A stretch of DNA of 25,958 nucleotides. It comes from Mesorhizobium sp. Lineage in GTDB: Bacteria; Pseudomonadota; Alphaproteobacteria; Rhizobiales; Rhizobiaceae. The notes below the pieces were generated by a model. The model saw only the letters and a program-made list of their open reading frames with translations, did no database searches and was not told the origin of the DNA. The translations under genes and the position numbers were made by a program. How positions within the stretch are numbered: the stretch's first letter is position 1; each line of letters opens with the position of its first letter. Shown piece by piece: positions 14,467 through 20,775 of the stretch. The stretch spans positions 1 to 25,958 of the forward strand of contig JAUYMV010000396.1 of the NCBI GenBank assembly GCA_030698645.1, in the 5' to 3' direction.

Positions 14467-15384
14467 TCACGCCGCAAGCATCGCCCGTTTCGTCAGGTTC
14501 AGCTTCCGGCGCACCTCCTCCGGCCCGATCACCCGCGCGCCGAGATTCTCGATGACGCTGACCGCCCGCTCGACCAGCTGCGCATTGGTCGCCAGCACGC
14601 CCTTGTCGAGCCACAGATTGTCCTCCAGCCCGACCCGGCAATTGCCGCCGGCGAGCACGGCCGCCGCGACATAGGCCATCTGGTTGCGGCCGATCGAGAA
14701 GGCCGACCAGTTCCAGGTCGGCGGCACATTGTTGACCATGGCGAGGAACGTGTTGAGATCGTCCGGCGCGCCCCACGGCACGCCCATGCAGAGCTGCACC
14801 AGCGCGTCGGGCGCCAGCACGCCCTCCTCGACCAACTGCTTGGCGAACCAGAGATGGCCGGTGTCGAAGGCCTCGATCTCCGGCTTGACGCCGAGCTTGG
14901 TCATCATCCCGCCCATCGCCCGCAGCATGCCCGGCGTGTTGGTCATGACATAGTCGGCCTCGTTAAAATTCATCGTGCCGCAGTCGAGCGTGCAGATCTC
15001 GGGCAGGCACTGGCGCACATGCTCCATGCGGTTCGAGGCGCCGCCCATGTCGGTGCCCTTCTCGCGCAGCGGCAGCGGGTTCTCGACGTCGCCGAACACC
15101 ATGTCGCCGCCCATGCCGGCGGTGAGGTTGAGCACGACGTCGACCTTCGCGTCGCGGATTCGCTCGGTCACCTCGCGGTAGAGCGCCACGTCGCGCCGCG
15201 GCGCCCCGGTCTCCGGGTCGCGCACATGGCAGTGTACCACGGCCGCACCGGCCTTCGCCGCGTCGATCGCCGCGTCGGCGATCTGCTTCGGCGAGCGCGG
15301 CACATGCGGGCTCCTGTCCTGCGTGCCGCCGGAGCCTGTGACGGCGCAGGTGATGAAGACCTCGCGGTTCATGGTCAGCGGCAT
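14467..15384 (-). CDS. Beta-keto acid cleavage enzyme (BKACE); probable 3-dehydrocarnitine:acetyl-CoA cleavage enzyme
   Basis: A 305-residue TIM-barrel, zinc-dependent enzyme of the BKACE (formerly DUF849) family. The metal-binding HxH is in [12 protein letters not shown] (H51, H53), and the third ligand E255 is in RVGLEDNLW. The N-terminal [10 protein letters not shown] and the FDTGHLWFA segment are also typical. BKACE enzymes transfer a beta-keto acid's acyl part to acetyl-CoA. Beside L-carnitine dehydrogenase, the expected reaction is dehydrocarnitine plus acetyl-CoA to betainyl-CoA plus acetoacetate. It is first in the minus-strand operon and divergent from a GlxA-type regulator. Start choice: the ATG at 15384 has a GAGGGG site 10 nt upstream; ATGs at 15372 and 15402 are alternatives. 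Confidence 0.88.
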   Translation of the reverse strand: MPLTMNREVFITCAVTGSGGTQDRSPHVPRSPKQIADAAIDAAKAGAAVVHCHVRDPETGAPRRDVALYREVTERIRDAKVDVVLNLTAGMGGDMVFGDVENPLPLREKGTDMGGASNRMEHVRQCLPEICTLDCGTMNFNEADYVMTNTPGMLRAMGGMMTKLGVKPEIEAFDTGHLWFAKQLVEEGVLAPDALVQLCMGVPWGAPDDLNTFLAMVNNVPPTWNWSAFSIGRNQMAYVAAAVLAGGNCRVGLEDNLWLDKGVLATNAQLVERAVSVIENLGARVIGPEEVRRKLNLTKRAMLAA

Positions 15385-15444
15385 GGATCGATTTCCCCTC
15401 ATTTGCGCGATGCCGGAGCACCGCCTTCGTTCACTCGGTGCCGC

Positions 15445-15666
15445 AGCACCCCCTCACCGGCTCGCTGCGCTCGCCACCTCTCCCCCTGCCCGGGGGAGAG
15501 GAACCGCGGTTGCGGCGTCCGCGCCTACCCGCCGCAGCCAGTCTCAGCCGAAGCTGGACATCGCATCAAGCAGCTTTGGCCAGCTCTATTCCGCCTTCGC
15601 CATCGGCGGGTTCGGTTCCTCTCCCCCGTCGATCGGGGGAGAGGTGTCGAGCGTAGCGAGACGGAG
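15445..15666. repeat. Nested palindromic repeat, type A copy 3 (expanded core), within the BKACE-regulator intergenic space
   Basis: The 367-bp space 15385-15751 is mostly this element. The left arm reads AGCACCCCCTCACCGGCTCG and continues into CTCTCCCCCTGCCCGGGGGAGAG. The right half has GGTTCCTCTCCCCCGTCGATC followed by GGGGGAGAGGTG and a degenerate arm. The core is longer than in the other copies (about 110 nt) and contains no open frame. The flanks 15385-15444 and 15667-15751 must hold the operon and regulator promoters, but no convincing -35/-10 pair or operator was found. Confidence 0.78.
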
Positions 15667-15751
15667 TGGAGGTCGACCACGGCACCTCGATCTCGCCGCC
15701 AGCATCTCCCGCCTTGCGCGGCGACGCTTCACCAATTACGAATTCCACTTG

Positions 15752-16729
15752 ATGAAAAACGAAACGTCATCGATCTTCTCGTCCGACACACGGCCGCTCC
15801 GACTGACCCTGCTGGTCTTCTCCGGCGCGTCGATCATGTGCGTGGCCTCGGCGATCGACCCCCTGCGCGCCGCCAACCGCATCGCCGGCGCCACCATGTT
15901 CGACTGGAAGCTGGTCTCCTCCGACGGCGAGCCACCGGTCACCACATCCGGCCTGCCCGTCGCCGTCTCCGGCCGTTTCGACGCCACGGAAAAAACCGAC
16001 GTGCTGATCGCCATCGGCGGCTTCGGCACGCGCTACGAGACGGCGGCGCCGCTCGTTTCCGGCTTCCGACGCGCGGCGAAGGCCGCGCGCGCCATCGGCG
16101 GCATCGAGGCCGGCACCTGGCTGCTCGCCCGCGCCGGTCTGCTCGAAGGCCGCGCCGCGACGACCCACTGGGAGGATCTGGAGGATTTCGCGGCCGCCTA
16201 TCCGGGCGCCGATGTCAGGCCCGACCGCTATGTCATTGACGGACCGGTCTTCACCACCGGCGGCGCCTCGCCGACCTTCGACCTGATGCTGCATTTGATC
16301 CGCGCACGCCTCGGCATGGCGGTCGCGCTCGATGTCGCCAGCGTCTTCATCTACGACCAGGCACGCGCCGCGACCGACGCCCAGCCGCTCGTCTCGCTCG
16401 GCCGGCTCGACGGCTACGATCCGCGCCTCGCCGGCGCCATCCGCCTGATGGAGGCGCATGTCGACCGGCCACTGACCATAGCTGCCATCGCCAGACGCAC
16501 CGGCGTGACCGCGCGTACGCTCGAAAAGACCTTCGCCCGCGCCATCGGCGAGACCCCCGGCGCCTACTATCTGCGCCTCCGTCTCAACGCGGCGCGCCGC
16601 CTCGTGCTCGACACCGCCGAGCCGATGGCCGACATCGCCGCGCGAACCGGCTTTTCCAGCGCCGCCTCCTTCAGCCGCGCCTTCTCCGCCGGCTTCGGCC
16701 AGGCGCCGGGGCGGATGCGGCGGGGGTGA
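15752..16729 (+). CDS. GlxA/CdhR-type AraC-family transcriptional regulator
   Basis: A 325-residue regulator with an N-terminal DJ-1/PfpI-like (class I glutamine amidotransferase-like) sensing domain (about 10-190). This includes the VLIAIGGFG strand-turn and GGIEAGTWLLARAGLLEGR at the nucleophile-elbow position, with Glu-Ala-Gly in place of a catalytic cysteine. The C-terminal AraC DNA-binding domain (about 215-320) has two helix-turn-helix units (LTIAAIARRTGVTARTLEKTF and MADIAARTGFSSAASFSRAF). Regulators of this type (CdhR, GbdR) control carnitine and betaine catabolism in Pseudomonas. Divergent placement next to BKACE supports the same job here. The ATG at 15752 is chosen because the longer frame runs through repeat A3. 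Confidence 0.88.
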   Translation: MKNETSSIFSSDTRPLRLTLLVFSGASIMCVASAIDPLRAANRIAGATMFDWKLVSSDGEPPVTTSGLPVAVSGRFDATEKTDVLIAIGGFGTRYETAAPLVSGFRRAAKAARAIGGIEAGTWLLARAGLLEGRAATTHWEDLEDFAAAYPGADVRPDRYVIDGPVFTTGGASPTFDLMLHLIRARLGMAVALDVASVFIYDQARAATDAQPLVSLGRLDGYDPRLAGAIRLMEAHVDRPLTIAAIARRTGVTARTLEKTFARAIGETPGAYYLRLRLNAARRLVLDTAEPMADIAARTGFSSAASFSRAFSAGFGQAPGRMRRG

Positions 16730-16761
16730 GGAGAGCCGACGCAATGGCTCCCTTTCAGGCC

Positions 16762-17142
16762 TCACCACACCCCGTCGACGAACACCGCTTCTCCCTCGCC
16801 CGGCCAGGGCGGCATGGTGATGGCGATCGCCGTCAGCGGCGTCGTTCCGGTGTTGCGGAACTGGAACCGCGTCCCGACGGGAATGGTCAGCGACAGGCCG
16901 GGAGCCAACGCGGCGATCTCGTGTTCGGCCCCTTGCCGCCGCCACATCTCGCCTTCGCCCGAGAGGATGAACCAGATCTCCTCGACAGTGCGGTGCATGA
17001 CGGCGCGCGAGGTCTCGCCGGCCGGCAGGGTGAAATGCGCCATCGACCCGCCGGCGAGGATGCCCATGACGCGGACTTCGGAGCCGTCAGGCGCGCCGGC
17101 ATCCGGCGCGGCGGGCAACATGCGACTGGAAAACGGCGGCAT
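16762..17142 (-). CDS. Single-domain cupin protein
   Basis: A 126-residue cupin. The first motif region is RAVMHRTVEEIWFILSGEGEMW (about 60-81), where the usual HxH appears as HRT with E-E following. The second is LTIPVGTRFQFRNTG, where the expected His of the PxG-x2-H pattern is Phe. A full metal site is therefore not evident and the protein may bind rather than transform its ligand. The start ATG 17142 has GAAGG (complement of 17149-17153) upstream; a longer frame to 17577 is a shadow of pcaF. It lies 146 nt after the pcaF stop on the same strand and could be the last gene of the pca unit. No function is assigned. Confidence 0.75.
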   Translation of the reverse strand: MPPFSSRMLPAAPDAGAPDGSEVRVMGILAGGSMAHFTLPAGETSRAVMHRTVEEIWFILSGEGEMWRRQGAEHEIAALAPGLSLTIPVGTRFQFRNTGTTPLTAIAITMPPWPGEGEAVFVDGVW

Positions 17143-17288
17143 GGCGGACCTTCGGTCGAAATCGAAGGAACAATCATCGGGCGGGCCGGAAAGACTGGCA
17201 AGTGCGCCGATTGGGGAAATGCCAGTCACCACCGTCACGCGCGGCCGGACGTGCCCTCCCGCGCTTAAGGTCCGACTTCGCCGGGAAA

Positions 17289-18497
17289 CTAAACCCGCTC
17301 CAGCGCCACCGCGATGCCCTGCCCGACGCCGATGCACATCGTGGCGAGCGCCAGCTTGCCGCCGGTCTCGCGCAGCTGCAGCGCCGCCGTGCCGGTGATG
17401 CGGGCACCCGACATGCCGAGCGGATGGCCGAGGGCGATGGCGCCGCCATTCGGGTTGACGTGCCCCGCGTCCTCGGGGATGCCCAGTTCGCGGAGCACGG
17501 CGATGCCCTGGGAGGCAAAGGCTTCGTTCAGTTCGATCACGTCGAAATCGGACGGCTTCAGCCCGAGCCGGGCGCACAGTTTCTGCGTCGCCGGCGCCGG
17601 GCCGATGCCCATGATGCGCGGCGGCACGCCGGCCGCGGCCCCGCCGAGAATGCGCGCGATCGGCGTCAGCCCGTATTTCCGGACCGCCGCCTCCGAGGCG
17701 ATGATCAGCGCCGCCGCGCCGTCATTGACGCCCGACGCATTGCCGGCTGTCACCGTGCCGCCCTCCTTCTTGAAGGGCGTGCCGAGCTTGGCGAGCGATT
17801 CCACCGTCGTGCCCGCGCGGGGATGCTCGTCCTTCGAGACGACGACCGCGTCGCCCTTCTTCTGCGGAATTGTCACCGGGGTGATCTCGAGACCGAGCCG
17901 GCCGCTCGCCTGGGCGGCGACCGCCTTGTCCTGGCTGCGAACTGCGAAGGCGTCCTGGTCGGCGCGGGAGACCTTGAAGTCCTCGGCGACGTTCTCGCCG
18001 GTCTCCGGCATCGAATCGACGCCGTACTGCTTCTTCATCAGCGGATTGACGAAGCGCCAGCCGATCGTCGTGTCGTAGATCTCGGCATTGCGCGAAAACG
18101 CCTCGGATGCCTTCGGCATGACGAAAGGCGCGCGGGACATGCTTTCGACGCCGCCGGCGATCATCAATTCTGCTTCACCCGACTTGATCGCCCGCGCCGC
18201 GATGGTGATCGCATCCATGCCCGAGCCGCAAAGCCGGTTGACCGTCGACCCCGAAACCCCGACGGGCAGCCCCGCCAGCAGCACGGCCATGCGCGCGACG
18301 TTGCGATTGTCCTCGCCGGCCTGGTTGGCGCAGCCATAGACGACGTCGTCGACCGCCGCCCAGTCGACGCCGGGATTGCGCTCCACCAGCGCCTTCAGCG
18401 GGATGGCGGCCAAATCGTCGGTGCGGACTGCCGACAGCGAACCGCCGAAGCGGCCGATCGGCGTGCGGATATAGTCGCAGATGAAGGCGTCGCGCAT
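17289..18497 (-). CDS. pcaF: 3-oxoadipyl-CoA thiolase (acetyl-CoA acetyltransferase family)
   Basis: A 402-residue thiolase that cleaves 3-oxoadipyl-CoA with CoA into succinyl-CoA and acetyl-CoA, the last step of the beta-ketoadipate pathway. The N-terminus RDAFICDYIRTPIGRFGGSL is typical of PcaF/PaaJ. Active-site residues are all present: nucleophile C90 in VNRLCGSGMDA, H358 in GHPLGMSG and C388 in TMCIGVGQG. A GGAG ribosome site (complement of 18506-18509) lies inside the end of pcaJ, so the genes are tightly coupled (2-nt gap). Close relatives also act on acetoacetyl-CoA, which would let it use acetoacetate released by the neighbouring carnitine pathway; that is inference. Confidence 0.93.
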   Translation of the reverse strand: MRDAFICDYIRTPIGRFGGSLSAVRTDDLAAIPLKALVERNPGVDWAAVDDVVYGCANQAGEDNRNVARMAVLLAGLPVGVSGSTVNRLCGSGMDAITIAARAIKSGEAELMIAGGVESMSRAPFVMPKASEAFSRNAEIYDTTIGWRFVNPLMKKQYGVDSMPETGENVAEDFKVSRADQDAFAVRSQDKAVAAQASGRLGLEITPVTIPQKKGDAVVVSKDEHPRAGTTVESLAKLGTPFKKEGGTVTAGNASGVNDGAAALIIASEAAVRKYGLTPIARILGGAAAGVPPRIMGIGPAPATQKLCARLGLKPSDFDVIELNEAFASQGIAVLRELGIPEDAGHVNPNGGAIALGHPLGMSGARITGTAALQLRETGGKLALATMCIGVGQGIAVALERV

Positions 18498-18499
18498 TT

Positions 18500-19171
18500 T
18501 CAGATCTCCGGAACGATGAGGTCTTTGACAGTGCCATCGGCCACCAGCGTGGCCTCGGTCAGCGCCTGCAATTCGTCGAGGCTCATGCTGGCCAGCTTCT
18601 CGCGCAGCACGAAGCGCCCGCCCCTGATGTCGATCACGGCCAGGCTGGTATAGACGGTCGTGACGCAGCCGACGCCGGTCAGCGGCAGGCGGCATTTTTT
18701 CAGGAGCTTCGGCTTGCCGTCCTTGGTCGTGTGGTCGGTGACGACCCAGATCTGCCTGGCGCCGTGGACGAGATCCATCGCGCCGCCGACCGCAGGCACC
18801 GAACCCGGCCCCGTGCTCCAGTTGGCGAGGTCGCCGTTTTCGGCCACTTCGTAGGCGCCGAGAACCGCGACGTCGAGATGGCCGCCGCGCACCATGGCGA
18901 AGCTGTCGGCATGGTGGAAGAACGATGCGCCCGGATTGAGCGTCACCGCCTTCTTGCCGGCATTGATCAGGTCCCAGTCCTCGTCGCCCGCCGGCGGCGC
19001 CTCGCCGAAATCGAGGATACCGTTCTCGGTGTGGTAGACGACCTCGCGGCCCTCCGGCTTGAACTTGGCGATCATTTCGGGAAAGCCGATGCCGAGATTG
19101 ACATAGGAATCGTCCGGCAGGTCCTGCGCCGCGCGCCAGGCGATCTGGGCGTTGGAAAGTTTCTTCGCCAT
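18500..19171 (-). CDS. pcaJ: 3-oxoacid CoA-transferase subunit B
   Basis: A 223-residue beta subunit of a family I CoA-transferase. The catalytic glutamate is E49 in the HTENGILDFG segment, preceded by the glycine-rich NLGIGFP that contacts CoA. Together with the A subunit it moves CoA from succinyl-CoA to 3-oxoadipate; homologues (ScoB/AtoA type) use acetoacetate. The order pcaI-pcaJ-pcaF under an IclR regulator favours the beta-ketoadipate assignment. Its ATG overlaps the pcaI stop by one base (TGATG read on the minus strand). Length and motifs are normal. Confidence 0.92.
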   Translation of the reverse strand: MAKKLSNAQIAWRAAQDLPDDSYVNLGIGFPEMIAKFKPEGREVVYHTENGILDFGEAPPAGDEDWDLINAGKKAVTLNPGASFFHHADSFAMVRGGHLDVAVLGAYEVAENGDLANWSTGPGSVPAVGGAMDLVHGARQIWVVTDHTTKDGKPKLLKKCRLPLTGVGCVTTVYTSLAVIDIRGGRFVLREKLASMSLDELQALTEATLVADGTVKDLIVPEI

Positions 19172-19887
19172 CACTTCGCTCCCCCGCGCAGCAGCGCCTC
19201 TTCCTGGGCCGGGTTGGCAACCTCGACGATCCGGTTCACGAAGATGCCGGGCGTCACCACGATCTCGGGATCGATCTCGCCCGGCTCCACGATGCGGCTC
19301 GCCTGGACGACGGTGATCTTCGCCGCCATCGCCATCAGCGGCGAGAAGTTGCGGGCGGCCTTGCGGTAGGTGAGGTTCCCCTTGCGGTCGGCGGTCTCGG
19401 CCTTGATCAGCGCGACATCCGCCTTCAGCCAGCGCTCCTGCACATACATCCGCCCGTCGAACTCGGCCTGCGGCTTGCCTTCGGCGATCTCGGTCCCGAA
19501 GCTCGACGGCGTGTAGAAGGCGGGGATGCCCGCGCCGCCCGCGCGGATGCGCTCGGCGAGCGTGCCCTGCGGCACCAGTTCGAGCCCGATCTCGCCGGCG
19601 AGATATCTGTCGGTGAAGGCCTTCGGATCCGACGAGCGCGGAAACGAACAGACCATCTTGGCGACCATGCCGGCATAGATCATCGCCGCGATGCCGACCG
19701 CGCCGTTGCCGGCATTGTTGTTGATGACGGTGAGGTTGCCGGGCGACCCGGTCGCCTTGAAGCGGTCGACCAGCGCATGGATGAGTTCGATCGGCGCGCC
19801 CGCCCCGCCGAAGCCGCCGATCATGACGGCCATGCCGTCCTCGATGCAGTCGAGCGCACTCTCGAGGCTGGGGTAGATCCTTGCCAT
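19171..19887 (-). CDS. pcaI: 3-oxoacid CoA-transferase subunit A
   Basis: A 238-residue alpha subunit of the same CoA-transferase. The N-terminal ALDCIEDGMAVMIGGFGGAGAP contains the conserved glycine-rich loop, and NNNAGNGAVGIAAMIYAGMV and FYTPSSFGTEIAEGK follow, as in PcaI and ScoA. The ATG at 19887 has a good GGGAG ribosome site (complement of 19894-19898); an ATG at 19905 lies upstream of that site and is less likely. It is the first gene of the minus-strand pcaIJF unit, and its promoter must lie in the 69-bp space shared with pcaR, which carries a palindromic operator candidate. Confidence 0.92.
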   Translation of the reverse strand: MARIYPSLESALDCIEDGMAVMIGGFGGAGAPIELIHALVDRFKATGSPGNLTVINNNAGNGAVGIAAMIYAGMVAKMVCSFPRSSDPKAFTDRYLAGEIGLELVPQGTLAERIRAGGAGIPAFYTPSSFGTEIAEGKPQAEFDGRMYVQERWLKADVALIKAETADRKGNLTYRKAARNFSPLMAMAAKITVVQASRIVEPGEIDPEIVVTPGIFVNRIVEVANPAQEEALLRGGAK

Positions 19888-19913
19888 TCCCGCTCCCATC
19901 GTCAAGCCGCAAA

Positions 19914-19928
19914 GTTCGCATTGCGAAC
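19914..19928. promoter_or_regulatory. Palindromic operator candidate for the IclR regulator (pcaR/pcaI intergenic)
   Basis: GTTCGCATTGCGAAC is a perfect inverted repeat (7-bp arms, one central base). It lies 26 nt from the pcaI start and 28 nt from the pcaR start, almost at the centre of the divergent region. IclR-family PcaR/PobR proteins bind short palindromes of similar size and GTTCG-type half-sites. A TTGCGA within the right arm could serve as a -35 for pcaR, which would couple binding to autoregulation. No confident -10 boxes were found. Confidence 0.6.
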
Positions 19929-19956
19929 ATAAGTTTCATATGCAATACATTGCTAG

Positions 19957-20757
19957 ATGAAGCGCCAGACCGAGTCAACCGCACCGGAAGCCAGCCCGCA
20001 CGACCGGGATCGCGTCGGCGCGCTGGAAAAAGGCCTCGCCGTGATGGAGATCCTCGCCGCGCGCCCGGATGGTATGACCTTGACCGAGATGGCCGAGGCG
20101 GCGGGGCTCACCCGCGCCGGCGCAAGGCGCTTCCTGCTGACGCTGGTCGCTTCCGGCTATGCGCTGCAGGACGGCCGCAGGTTCCGCCTCTCGCCGCGCC
20201 TCCTCACGGTCGCCCGCACATGGGTCGGCGGCGCGTCGCTGTGGAGCTTCGCCGAGCCTTTCATGCGCGAGGTATCGGAAAGCCTCAACGAATCCTGCTC
20301 GGCAGCCGTCCTGTCCGACCTCGACGTCGTCTACGTCGCGCGCGTCGGCTCGACCCGCATCCTCTCCGTCGCGCTGCATGTCGGCACAAGGCTGCCGGCC
20401 TGGTGCACCTCGATGGGACGCGTGCTCGTCGCCGGTCTGCCCGACACCGAGGTCGACGCCTTCGCCCGCCGTGCCGATCCCCGGGCGCTGACGCCCAAAT
20501 CGCTCACCGACCCGGCGGCGCTCGCCGCGGCGATCCGTCAGGCGCGGGCCGACGGCTTTGCCCTCGTCGACGAAGAACTCGAACTCGGCCTGCGCTCGAT
20601 CGCCGTGCCGATCCGCGACCGCGCGGGCAAGACGGTCGCCGCCATCAACGTCTCGACCCAGGCCGCGCGCTTCACCGCGGCCGAGATGCGCCGCGAAATC
20701 CTGCCGCTGCTGCGGAAGGCGGCGGCCGGGATCGAGGACTATTTCGTGGTGCAGTAA
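19957..20757 (+). CDS. pcaR: IclR-family transcriptional regulator, PcaR type
   Basis: A 266-residue regulator. The N-terminal winged helix (about 22-80) has ALEKGLAVMEILAARPDGMTLTEMAEAAGLTRAGARRFLLTLVASGYA, and the IclR effector-binding domain (about 95-262) includes SCSAAVLSDLDVVYVARV, LPAWCTSMGRVLVAG, LVDEELELGLRSIAVPIRDRAG and AAINVST. PcaR regulators respond to beta-ketoadipate and activate the pca genes. Divergent transcription from pcaIJF over a 69-bp space with a perfect palindrome supports this. No Shine-Dalgarno sequence is obvious before the ATG at 19957. Its stop faces the GH31 stop across 18 bp. Confidence 0.9.
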   Translation: MKRQTESTAPEASPHDRDRVGALEKGLAVMEILAARPDGMTLTEMAEAAGLTRAGARRFLLTLVASGYALQDGRRFRLSPRLLTVARTWVGGASLWSFAEPFMREVSESLNESCSAAVLSDLDVVYVARVGSTRILSVALHVGTRLPAWCTSMGRVLVAGLPDTEVDAFARRADPRALTPKSLTDPAALAAAIRQARADGFALVDEELELGLRSIAVPIRDRAGKTVAAINVSTQAARFTAAEMRREILPLLRKAAAGIEDYFVVQ

Positions 20758-20775
20758 GTCGGCCCGGGAGACCGG

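Noticed and set aside
15323..15751. Extension of the GlxA-type regulator through the intergenic space
   Set aside because: The extension translates repeat A3 and part of the BKACE gene's opposite strand; the regulator's DJ-1-like domain begins just after the ATG at 15752.
14149..16239. Very long open frame on the plus strand (about 696 codons) covering the HD, BKACE and regulator region
   Set aside because: It is antisense or out of frame to well-recognised genes, is Arg/His/Asp-rich with no domain, and crosses repeat A3. High GC leaves such shadow frames open.
16733..16750. Possible terminator GAGCC-N8-GGCTC between the regulator and cupin genes
   Set aside because: Only a 5-bp stem with a large loop and three T residues after CC; too weak to call.
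15767..16945. 392-codon minus-strand frame opposite the GlxA-type regulator
   Set aside because: Antisense shadow; low-complexity Arg/Gly/Asp composition and no start signal.
20758..20775. Possible terminator between the convergent pcaR and GH31 genes (CCGG-GAGA-CCGG)
   Set aside because: A 4-bp stem in an 18-bp gap without a T-tract is not enough.
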